Origin: Planctomycetota bacterium
GTDB lineage: Bacteria > Planctomycetota > Planctomycetia > Pirellulales > UBA7805
Length of the DNA stretch: 6,589 nucleotides
NCBI GenBank assembly: GCA_014237955.1
Contig: JABABY010000108.1
Coordinates: 264 to 6,852 of the forward strand
Direction: 5' to 3'
Both the position numbers and the translations under genes were made by a program. This document shows positions 1 through 6,450 of the stretch, piece by piece. The stretch's first letter is position 1, and each line of letters begins with the position of its first letter. The notes under the pieces are model-generated. The model made no database searches, had not been told where the DNA came from, and saw nothing but the letters and a program-made list of their open reading frames with translations.

Positions 1-2776
1 TCGCGAACAACTGCTACAAAGAATTTGGGCCTGGAAAGAACAGTACGAGCAGCGGATCCTCCAACAACTGGGGCAGATGGGGTGCAGTTGTGACTGGGAG
101 CGAACACGGTTTACCCTCGATCCGATTTGTGCCCGGGCGGTCCGCTATACCTTTTACAGCTTTTTTAAAGAAAAAGTCATCTATCGAGGAAAGCGGCTTG
201 TCAATTGGGACACCTACCTGCAGACCGCAGTCAGCGACGACGAAGTTTTTCATGAGGAGGTGGCGGGGCACTTCTGGCACATTCGCTACCCGGTGGTGGA
301 ACCAAAACCGGGGGAACCACAATTTGTCTCAATTGCCACTACGCGACCAGAAACACTTTTAGGGGATACGGCCCTTGCGGTTCATCCTTGCCCCGACGAT
401 GCGCTAAAAAAGGTAAAAGTCGACTTAGAGGAAAAACAGGCCACCGCACCCGATAAAGAAAAGGAAGAGATCGCCGCGCAGCTTGAAGAGCTCGAGCAGC
501 GGAGGCGTGAAGTGCTTCCCCACCTCGAACTCTTGCGAGATATGGCGGCATCGGGAAGGTGTGTGCGGTTACCACTTCTGGACCGAGAAATACCGCTTAT
601 TGCCGACGAATGGGCCAAGCCGAATTTGGGTAGTGGCTGCGTGAAAATAACGCCAGCGCACGACCCCAATGATTATGAGGTCGGTTTGCGCCAAAATCTG
701 CCGATGATCAATATTCTCAACCCGTCTGGAACGCTCAATAGTCATGCCGGTCCATACGAAGGTCTCGATATTGCGGACTCTCGCAAGCGGGTCGTTGCAG
801 ACCTAGAAGCCGCCGGCCTTTTGGAGCAAGTCGAAGATCGGAGGATTGATCTCGCTCATTCCGATCGTAGCAAAACCCCGATAGAGCCTTTTTTGGCAGA
901 TCAGTGGTTTGTCGCGATGGACCACTTGGCGCAATCGGCCATTGATGCAGTCACACAGCAAAGAGTGAAAATAGTCCCCCGCCGCTATGAGAAGGGCTAT
1001 ATAGATTGGCTGAGTGAAAAACGGGATTGGCCCGTGAGCCGACAGCTCTGGTGGGGCCACCGCATTCCTGTGTGGTCTTGCCATGTGGACGATACGGAAA
1101 GTCTCGACCGCCTCACGAAAGCGCTTGAAGCAGATCCGGCAAAAAAGGAAGACAAGCTCCACTACGCGATCTCTACTGACGAAACAGCGGCTGACGGCTC
1201 GGCCGTTCCAGCATATCTCCAGGTTTGTATTCAGGACGAGGACGCCGAAATTGAATCGCGGATTGAGGCTCTTGGTTTTTCACAGGACAGCGATGTTCTG
1301 GATACCTGGTTTAGTTCCGCGCTCTGGCCCCACTCGACACTCGGTTGGCCAGAGGAGACTGCCGAGTTGGAATGTTTTTATCCCACGAGCACACTCATCA
1401 CGAGCCGGGATATTATCACCCTATGGGTAGCGCGGATGATTATGGCTGGCCTTCACAACATGGATGAAGTTCCCTTTAGAGAAGTCTATATCCACCCTAA
1501 AATCCTTGACGGCTATGGCGAGACGATGTCGAAATCAAAGGGCAACGGAGTCGACCCTCTCGATGTCATCAATAAATACGGCGCGGATGCACTTCGGTTT
1601 GGTATCGCCTATCTGGCGACCGAAAACCAGGACGCGCGGATGAAAGTCGAATTCATCTGTCCCCATTGCGAAGCCTTGGTAGAACAGACAAAGAAAAACC
1701 GAGTTTTACCGGTTGTGAACTGCCCAAAATGCAACGAGGATTTTTCAACACAATGGGCACAGCGCGAGGAGGATAAGTCGCTGCCTCGTGCTGCGGCCAC
1801 GAGCGAACGATTTGAGTTGGGGCGAAACTTTTGCAACAAGCTCTGGAATGCCTCCCGATTTGCACTGCTGAATTTGGGGGCGTATACGTCTGCCCCGGTG
1901 ACCGGCGAAGAGCTGCAAATGGAGGATCGCTGGATATTGAGTCGCCTCGCTACAGTCACGCAACTTGTCACCGAATTGCTCGATCAATATCGATATGCTG
2001 AGGTTGCCCGCGTTTTATATGATTTCGCCTGGGATGAGTTTTGCAGTTTCTATATTGAAATGGTGAAGCTGCGTTTCGAAGACGCAGGCCAGGCTCCCGT
2101 TGCGCGTCGCGTGCTTGCACATACCCTAGATGCCCTGCTGCGACTCTTGCATCCGATCATTCCATTCATTACTGAGGAAGTATGGCAATGCCTCAACAAC
2201 GATGCACCGGTTCGAGGCCTTCTGCCACAACAAGCGGCTGAAAGCATTGTTATCGCTCCCTGGCCAGAGGTGGATTCGGACTATCTGAATGCGGAAATAG
2301 AATCCCAATTTTCGCGCTTTCAAGCAGTGCTTGCCGGGGTACGAGAAATCCGCGCCCGGCAGCAAATTGGCCCCAAAAAAAGAATCGATTTTTCTGTACG
2401 CTGCGAGGAGACTATCGCAGCATCCCTACGGCCGATGGCGGCCTATTTTGAGTCGATGGCGGCTGCCCGGGTCACGGCCTGGGGGCCGGGCGTCAATCCA
2501 CCCGCCATTGCTGCCAGCAACAGTCTTCCCGCCGGAATCGAAATTTTCGTCGATCTCGATGGCCTCATCGATATTGAGGCAGAGATCGCCCGCACGGACC
2601 GTGAACTGGAGCGGCTAGATCGCGCTATTACCGGCAAGGAAAAAAAACTGGCGAATCCAAATTTTGTCTCCCGTGCACCAGAGGAAGTTGTTTCCCAGGA
2701 GCGCCAGTCTCTAGAAGAACTTCAAAGACAAGTCGCGTTTCACCAAGCAGCCCGCGACAAATTGCGCAGCGGATAA
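1..2776 (+). CDS. valS: Valyl-tRNA synthetase (ValRS), 5'-truncated by the window edge
   Basis: Cytoplasmic class I synthetase that charges tRNA-Val and hydrolyses mischarged Thr-tRNA. The frame is open from base 2 and ends at TAA 2774-2776, giving 924 visible residues. The N-terminus with the HIGH motif is missing, so the full protein is probably just over 1000 residues, longer than the roughly 950 of E. coli. Visible in order: the G-x-S-x-DWER-x-x-F block (77-115); the editing (CP1) domain with TTRPETLLGD (about 338-367) and GCVKITPAHDPNDYEVG (about 635-685); LWWGHRIPVW (about 1046-1075); DVLDTWFSSALW (about 1292-1330); the KMSKS loop as TMSKS (1523-1537); RNFCNKLWNASRF opening the anticodon-binding domain (about 1820-1860); and a C-terminal coiled coil with NFVSRAPEEVV (about 2570-2770). 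Compared with E. coli there are three insertions: a charged helical stretch (about 398-556), a stretch after WGHRIP (about 1079-1276), and a zinc ribbon (1658-1732). No frameshift is seen. Identification is firm. Confidence 0.97.
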   Translation, partial: REQLLQRIWAWKEQYEQRILQQLGQMGCSCDWERTRFTLDPICARAVRYTFYSFFKEKVIYRGKRLVNWDTYLQTAVSDDEVFHEEVAGHFWHIRYPVVEPKPGEPQFVSIATTRPETLLGDTALAVHPCPDDALKKVKVDLEEKQATAPDKEKEEIAAQLEELEQRRREVLPHLELLRDMAASGRCVRLPLLDREIPLIADEWAKPNLGSGCVKITPAHDPNDYEVGLRQNLPMINILNPSGTLNSHAGPYEGLDIADSRKRVVADLEAAGLLEQVEDRRIDLAHSDRSKTPIEPFLADQWFVAMDHLAQSAIDAVTQQRVKIVPRRYEKGYIDWLSEKRDWPVSRQLWWGHRIPVWSCHVDDTESLDRLTKALEADPAKKEDKLHYAISTDETAADGSAVPAYLQVCIQDEDAEIESRIEALGFSQDSDVLDTWFSSALWPHSTLGWPEETAELECFYPTSTLITSRDIITLWVARMIMAGLHNMDEVPFREVYIHPKILDGYGETMSKSKGNGVDPLDVINKYGADALRFGIAYLATENQDARMKVEFICPHCEALVEQTKKNRVLPVVNCPKCNEDFSTQWAQREEDKSLPRAAATSERFELGRNFCNKLWNASRFALLNLGAYTSAPVTGEELQMEDRWILSRLATVTQLVTELLDQYRYAEVARVLYDFAWDEFCSFYIEMVKLRFEDAGQAPVARRVLAHTLDALLRLLHPIIPFITEEVWQCLNNDAPVRGLLPQQAAESIVIAPWPEVDSDYLNAEIESQFSRFQAVLAGVREIRARQQIGPKKRIDFSVRCEETIAASLRPMAAYFESMAAARVTAWGPGVNPPAIAASNSLPAGIEIFVDLDGLIDIEAEIARTDRELERLDRAITGKEKKLANPNFVSRAPEEVVSQERQSLEELQRQVAFHQAARDKLRSG
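1652..1735 (+). other. Zinc-ribbon insertion within ValRS
   Basis: This stretch of the valS frame encodes a CPHC pair (Cys codons at 1658-1660 and 1667-1669) and a CPKC pair (1721-1723 and 1730-1732), 17 residues apart. That is the usual geometry of a four-cysteine zinc ribbon. It lies between the segment after KMSKS (ATENQDARMKVEF) and the start of the anticodon-binding domain (RFELGRNFCNKLW). In E. coli ValRS, as I recall it, those two parts are joined by a short linker with no cysteines. Zinc binding is inferred from cysteine spacing only. I believe planctomycete ValRS proteins carry a comparable module, but this is from memory. Confidence 0.8.
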
Positions 2777-2778
2777 GG

Positions 2779-2801
2779 TTTGCGCTGATCTCGAGCGCAA
2801 A
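2779..2801 (+). terminator. Inverted repeat just after valS, possible terminator
   Basis: TTTGCGCT (2779-2786) and AGCGCAAA (2794-2801) are perfect reverse complements, forming an 8-bp stem around a 7-base loop, two bases after the valS stop. The position suits a transcription terminator or an mRNA 3'-end stabiliser. No U-run follows (the next bases are AGATTC), so it is not a canonical intrinsic terminator. The arms of an inverted repeat would also fold on the opposite strand, so orientation is inferred from position. Confidence 0.4.
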
Positions 2802-2943
2802 AGATTCAATCAAATGGCGGAGAGGGCGTGGCTTGTGCCATGATCAAGGCGTACAATGGATTCAGTGTTTCTGGGTTTGGCAGAATGCTGCCGACACTGC
2901 ACCACCAAAAGAATACAAAGCATTAAATCCCCGCCCGCCATTC

Positions 2944-2950
2944 GGAAAGG
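2944..2950 (+). promoter_or_regulatory. Ribosome binding site that decides the DUF151 start
   Basis: GGAAAGG lies 8 bases before the ATG at 2959, a good purine-rich Shine-Dalgarno match at normal spacing. The reading frame is open further upstream, with a TTG at 2833, but no comparable site favours that start. The DUF151 family homology also begins only at about MELSRI. The site therefore supports 2959, although in-frame ATGs at 2965 and 2971 remain possible. Confidence 0.55.
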
Positions 2951-2958
2951 CCGAAACG

Positions 2959-3372
2959 ATGCCCATGCAAATGGAACTCTCGCGGATCATTATCAATGAA
3001 ATCAATGACCATCAAGTCATTTATCTTCGGGAAGTCGATGGCGAGAGAATGTTTCCTATTTTGATCGGCATTTGTGAGGCCACCAGCATCGATAGGCGCG
3101 TCAAAGAGATTGAACCTCCCCGACCTTTGACGCACGATCTTTTGGTGAATTTGGTCGAAACGCTAGGCGGAGAATTTCAAGATGTCATCATTAGCGAACT
3201 TCGAGAGCATACCTACTATGCGCTGTTGCGGGTTCGCCATGAAGGGGAATTGCTTGAGATCGACTCCCGACCCTCCGATGCCATTGCTGTGGCCGTTAGC
3301 TGTGACCCGCCGCTGCCGATTTTTGTCAACGAGGAGGTCCTTCAGGACAGCCTGGGCGACCTCGATGTATAG
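2959..3372 (+). CDS. DUF151 / bifunctional nuclease family protein
   Basis: A 137-residue soluble protein of the DNase-RNase (DUF151, PF02577) family, close to the family's usual length. Seen in it: an N-terminal strand MELSRIIINEI; FPILIGICEA (residues 32-41); RPLTHDLL (about 55-62); and the family signature DSRPSDAIAVAV (102-113), followed by PIFVNEEVL. The family is commonly annotated as a bifunctional nuclease, and plant and Thermotoga members are known, but the activity of bacterial members is poorly established. Nuclease function should be treated as a family label only. No signal peptide or membrane segment is visible. The start was chosen by Shine-Dalgarno position and family length; an in-frame TTG at 2833 would add 42 residues without family character. 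The gene lies 182 bases after valS and converges with lysC. No partner gene points to its job. Confidence 0.9.
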   Translation: MPMQMELSRIIINEINDHQVIYLREVDGERMFPILIGICEATSIDRRVKEIEPPRPLTHDLLVNLVETLGGEFQDVIISELREHTYYALLRVRHEGELLEIDSRPSDAIAVAVSCDPPLPIFVNEEVLQDSLGDLDV

Positions 3373-3403
3373 ATAAGTGGGCAGCTGATAAAGGCGGCGA
3401 AAG

Positions 3404-3418
3404 ACTCAGTGCATGAGT
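3404..3418 (-). terminator. Small inverted repeat at the lysC stop, weak terminator candidate
   Basis: ACTCA (3404-3408) and TGAGT (3414-3418) pair over a 5-base loop and span the lysC stop codon. On the minus strand the stem is followed by CTTTCG, only a short T-run. The 33-base convergent gap (3373-3405) between the DUF151 gene and lysC needs some transcript end, but a 5-bp stem is weak and could be chance. Confidence 0.2.
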
Positions 3419-5178
3419 ACATCGGAAAACGCTTCTTGGAGACAATGGAGTCCCTCCTCGCCACAGCCTCCGGCGATGACAACATTTACGCGGACTTCAC
3501 TGGTGTTGACCATCTCAATATTGATTCCCGCATTGGCCATCGCCTGAAAAATACGAATTGCGACACCGGTATGGCTTCGAAGCCCAATGCCAGATACAGA
3601 TAATTTTGCGACCTGCGGACAACTGGTAACCATGCCACAATCCATCTCGCTGGCCAGTTGTTGGGCAACCTCTATGGCCTTCGATAGATGGTCCCGCGGA
3701 ACCGTGAAGCTCAGATCTGCCTTACCGCCCGTGCTATAGCTTTGTACGATCATATCGACAAAGATTCCCTCGCCGGCAACTTTTTCAAAGGTACGCGCGG
3801 CAATGCCTGGCTCATCGGGTATATGGCTGATCGTGATGCGCGCCTGGTTGTTGTCGAGCAAAATACCATCGACGCATAGCCCCTCCATGCCAGCCAAGTC
3901 GGTGAAAATGCGCAGTGCATCGGAATCCCCTCGCTGCTTCATCTCCCCAGCAGAAGCCTCCTCGGGCGGTTTCTCAAGCTCAAAGGCAGCATGGATTGCC
4001 CGCAATGCTTCCTGCGCTTGTTCATGCTCCACGAGGACTGAGATTTTAATTTCACTCGTTGTAATCATTAAAATATTGATGCCTGCATTGGCGAGCGTGC
4101 GGAACATGCGGTCTGCAACACCAATCTGGTCCGCCATCCCGAGTCCCACGACAGAGACCTTGGCAACACCGGTGCCGACTTCGATATGTCCACTACCAAG
4201 TTCTTGAAGCGCTCTTTCAATTGCGTCACGAGTCGTGGGTAAATCATTTTCCAGTACCGTAAAGGAAATATCGGCTTTTCCATCTTCACCGACGTTCTGA
4301 ATAATCATGTCCATGGCAATATGTTCCTGGGCAACACCAGAAAAAATGGCCAAGCTGGTTCCTGGACAGTCCGGGATGCCTTTTACCGATACGAGTGCTT
4401 CGTTCTTCGTAACCGCCGCTCCCCCAACCGCCTGATTGGGAGATTCCGGATCGGAAACAACCAGTGAGCCGACTTGATCGGAAAAACTATGGCGGACGTG
4501 GATAGGAACGTTGTATCTTTTGGCGAATTCGACAGAGCGACTATGCAGTACGCCTGCCCCGAGGCTCGCGAGTTCGAGCATTTCGTCGTAGCTTATCTGT
4601 TCAACCTTGCGCGCTTCCGGCAAGATTCTGGGATCGGTGGTATAAACACCTGTCACATCGGTGTAAATTTCACACGCTTCGGCGCCAAGAACCGCCGCAA
4701 GTGCAACTGCGGTAAGGTCACTCCCGCCCCGGCCAAGTGTGGTAATGTTGAAATCTTCATCAATGCCTTGAAACCCCGCAGCAATGACGATGTTGCCAGC
4801 GTCAAGTAAAGCGTGTAATCGATCGGTCGAAATCGACAAGATCCGCGCCTTGGTGTGGGAGCTATCGGTTTTTATGCCGATTTGCGCCCCGGTCAGGCTC
4901 ACTGCCTGTGAACCCAATGAATCAATGGCCATCGCCATTAGCGCGACGCTTACCTGCTCTCCAGTGGAAAGTAGCATATCCATTTCGCGTGCAGGTGGAC
5001 GAGAATGAATCTGTCCCGCTAAATCGACAAGCATATCCGTATTTTTGCCCATGGCACTGACGACCATAACGATCTGGTTGCCCTGCTGTTGAGCAGCAAC
5101 GGCCCTACGGGCTGCGGAAAGAATCTTTTCGCTGTCGGCAACGCTAGTACCGCCAAATTTTTGTACGATGATCGTCAT
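3406..5178 (-). CDS. lysC: Aspartate kinase with four ACT domains
   Basis: Cytoplasmic aspartokinase that phosphorylates L-aspartate to 4-aspartyl phosphate, the committed step towards Lys, Thr, Met and diaminopimelate. The 590-residue product has the amino-acid-kinase domain at about 1-240, with KFGGTSV (7-13), STGEQVS (71-77), the GRGGSD loop (149-154) and TDVTGVYTTDPR (173-184). Four ACT domains follow, at about 261-325, 339-400, 446-506 and 523-585. A linker of about 45 residues, rich in Glu and Pro at its start, separates the two pairs. ACT2 and ACT4 both carry ANAGINI and a TSE motif, typical of effector-binding aspartokinase ACTs. Most bacterial LysC proteins are 400-460 residues with two ACTs; four-ACT forms are known from cyanobacteria. 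Feedback inhibition by Lys and/or Thr is likely from the family, but the sequence does not show which. The ATG at 5178 places KFGGTSV at the expected position. It follows the apgM-like gene by 21 bases. Confidence 0.97.
   Translation of the reverse strand: MTIIVQKFGGTSVADSEKILSAARRAVAAQQQGNQIVMVVSAMGKNTDMLVDLAGQIHSRPPAREMDMLLSTGEQVSVALMAMAIDSLGSQAVSLTGAQIGIKTDSSHTKARILSISTDRLHALLDAGNIVIAAGFQGIDEDFNITTLGRGGSDLTAVALAAVLGAEACEIYTDVTGVYTTDPRILPEARKVEQISYDEMLELASLGAGVLHSRSVEFAKRYNVPIHVRHSFSDQVGSLVVSDPESPNQAVGGAAVTKNEALVSVKGIPDCPGTSLAIFSGVAQEHIAMDMIIQNVGEDGKADISFTVLENDLPTTRDAIERALQELGSGHIEVGTGVAKVSVVGLGMADQIGVADRMFRTLANAGINILMITTSEIKISVLVEHEQAQEALRAIHAAFELEKPPEEASAGEMKQRGDSDALRIFTDLAGMEGLCVDGILLDNNQARITISHIPDEPGIAARTFEKVAGEGIFVDMIVQSYSTGGKADLSFTVPRDHLSKAIEVAQQLASEMDCGMVTSCPQVAKLSVSGIGLRSHTGVAIRIFQAMANAGINIEMVNTSEVRVNVVIAGGCGEEGLHCLQEAFSDVLMH
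3424..4398 (-). repeat. Duplicated ACT-pair module inside lysC (185-residue period)
   Basis: Residues 261-400 (4398-3979) and 446-585 (3843-3424) of LysC align without gaps at every landmark checked. Each pair is offset by exactly 185 residues: IPD 268/453, GKAD 300/485, VAK 338/523, ANAGINI 363/548 and TSE 374/559. The similarity is at protein level and shows no long DNA identity, so the duplication looks old. It could have arisen by duplication of an ACT1-ACT2 unit within the gene. Confidence 0.8.
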
Positions 5179-5190
5179 GATAAAAAAGGA

Positions 5191-5196
5191 CTCCCC
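5191..5196 (-). promoter_or_regulatory. Ribosome binding site of lysC
   Basis: On the minus strand GGGGAG precedes the lysC ATG with a 12-base T-rich spacer, longer than the usual 5-9 bases. It starts three bases beyond the end of the apgM-like gene's stop codon, which fits translational coupling in one message. There is no better purine run in the 21-base gap. Confidence 0.4.
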
Positions 5197-5199
5197 AAG

Positions 5200-6402
5200 C
5201 TAATGGTCCAGGAAAAATCCCATAAGGCGGTGGCCTTCGTCAAAAGCAAGTTCTGATACTCCGGCAGTCTGTTCGTCGTAGTTGGTATTGGCATCTGCCT
5301 CAATTCCTGTTCCCGCGATCGCAAGTGGCACGAATCCATGGCTATGTGTTTTGGTGCGCACGGGGGTAGGGTGATCCGGACTCACCAAAATGCGATAGTT
5401 TTCTGTTTCCTGCAAGGCCTGGAAAAGAGGGGCCACAATTTTCTGATCGATTTGCTCCAAAGCCTCGATTTTTGCACCCACATCTCCTTCGTGTGAGGCC
5501 TCATCCGGTGCTTCGATATGGACACAGATGAGATCTGTAGTAGCGAGGGCTTTGATGGCGGCCTGGCCTTTGGCGGCATAGTCGGTATCGGTATAGCCTG
5601 TTGCCCCAGGCACTTCAAGGATGTCCCAGCCAATCGCCGATGCTAAACCGCGCAGAAGGTCGACCGCCGTGATCATGGTGCCTGTAATGCCAAAACGATC
5701 CAAAAAATCTGTTAATGCTGGTTGCCTGCCCTGGCCCCAAAGCCAAATGTTCGTGACCGGAATCTTGCCCTCGCGGCGACGGGCAAGATTGACCTCATGA
5801 TCACGAAAAACATCAATACTTTGAGACATCAGGCTGTTGAGGCAATCACTGCCCGGGCCTCGCGGATAGTAGTTTAGAATCTCCTTGTCGGTCAGATCGT
5901 GGGGCGGGGTTGTCACAGTATCTTTGCTGAACAGGACCTCATCGGAGGCGCCCCTGTAGATGAGCAGATTCCGATAGCTCACTCCGGGAACCCATTGGAA
6001 CTGGGGCGCACTAAGATGGTTTTCCAGCGAACTTAAAAGCGATTTAGCTTCCACTGTGGAAACATGGCCCGCTGTAAAATCGCGCATGATCTGGTTCTCG
6101 ATGGTGACCAGATTACAGCGGATCGCCCAATCATGTTCGCCGAGTTCCGTTCCACCCGCCGCCGCTTCCAAAGGTGCTCGCCCTGTAAAATATTGCTCGG
6201 GATCGTAGCCCAACATGCTCATATTGGCGACCGCTGAACCGGCTGGCAGGGTGTCGGGGACGTTGTTGCTGCGCCCGACCTTTCCCAAGCTGGCGATGCA
6301 ATCCATCGCCGGAACGTGTGCCGCCTCTAAAGGCGTTTTTCCGTTGAGAGAATCTTGGGGCTCATCAGCACAGCCATCGGGAATAACGATCGCATATTTC
6401 AT
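5200..6402 (-). CDS. apgM: ApgM-family protein; candidate homoserine kinase (annotated as cofactor-independent phosphoglycerate mutase)
   Basis: A 400-residue soluble enzyme of the alkaline-phosphatase superfamily, archaeal-type cofactor-independent phosphoglycerate mutase branch. Seen: VIPDGCADEP (6-15) with metal-ligand D9; GKTPLEAAHVPAMD (21-34); GSAVANMSMLGYDP (55-68) with presumed nucleophile S56; FTGRAPLEAA (72-81); RCNLVTI (95-101); NIWLWGQG (218-225); EAPDEASHEGD (297-307); SPDHPTP (341-347) and THSHGFVP (352-359). The last three blocks supply the expected metal-binding Asp and His. A bacterial subgroup is catalogued as 'proposed homoserine kinase' (TIGR02535) because it sits beside threonine-pathway genes. 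Here it lies between hom and lysC, so phosphorylation of homoserine to O-phosphohomoserine is the more likely role. Phosphoglycerate mutase activity cannot be excluded from sequence alone. The residue after S56 is Ala where I expect an acidic residue. The ATG at 6402 fits the family N-terminus exactly; no clear Shine-Dalgarno precedes it. Family call is firm, substrate is inferred. Confidence 0.93.
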   Translation of the reverse strand: MKYAIVIPDGCADEPQDSLNGKTPLEAAHVPAMDCIASLGKVGRSNNVPDTLPAGSAVANMSMLGYDPEQYFTGRAPLEAAAGGTELGEHDWAIRCNLVTIENQIMRDFTAGHVSTVEAKSLLSSLENHLSAPQFQWVPGVSYRNLLIYRGASDEVLFSKDTVTTPPHDLTDKEILNYYPRGPGSDCLNSLMSQSIDVFRDHEVNLARRREGKIPVTNIWLWGQGRQPALTDFLDRFGITGTMITAVDLLRGLASAIGWDILEVPGATGYTDTDYAAKGQAAIKALATTDLICVHIEAPDEASHEGDVGAKIEALEQIDQKIVAPLFQALQETENYRILVSPDHPTPVRTKTHSHGFVPLAIAGTGIEADANTNYDEQTAGVSELAFDEGHRLMGFFLDH

Positions 6403-6434
6403 GGGACTTGGGGAAGCATGGGTTTGCAGAACCG

Positions 6435-6450
6435 GCCAATGTGGACTGGC
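6435..6450 (-). repeat. Small inverted repeat immediately after the hom stop
   Basis: On the minus strand GCCAGT-CCAC-ATTGGC can form a 6-bp stem (one G-U pair) with a 4-base loop directly after the hom TAA. No T-run follows, so it should not terminate transcription. It might shape message processing or ribosome loading in the hom/apgM-like gap, or be chance. Confidence 0.2.

Noticed and set aside
803..1162. 119-codon minus-strand ORF opposite valS
   Set aside because: Antisense to conserved ValRS blocks including WGHRIP, with no recognisable domain; a shadow frame.
1523..1537. TMSKS instead of KMSKS as a sign of a defective ValRS
   Set aside because: The first residue of this motif varies among functional class I synthetases; the MSKS core and all other catalytic blocks are intact.
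2814..2843. Nine-codon ORF (ATG GCG GAG ... TGA) as a possible leader peptide
   Set aside because: No run of regulatory codons, no attenuator-like alternative hairpins downstream and no clear ribosome site; short ORFs of this size occur by chance.
2833..2958. N-terminal extension of the DUF151 protein from TTG 2833
   Set aside because: The added 42 residues have no family character, the frame stays open simply because no stop occurs, and a good Shine-Dalgarno precedes ATG 2959.
3803..4207. 134-codon plus-strand ORF opposite the lysC ACT region, rich in Ser
   Set aside because: Composition follows from the reverse complement of ACT codons; no motif and no ribosome site.
4474..4809. 111-codon plus-strand ORF opposite lysC
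   Set aside because: It lies wholly antisense to the conserved kinase domain of LysC, and its protein shows no recognisable motif; a shadow of the real gene.
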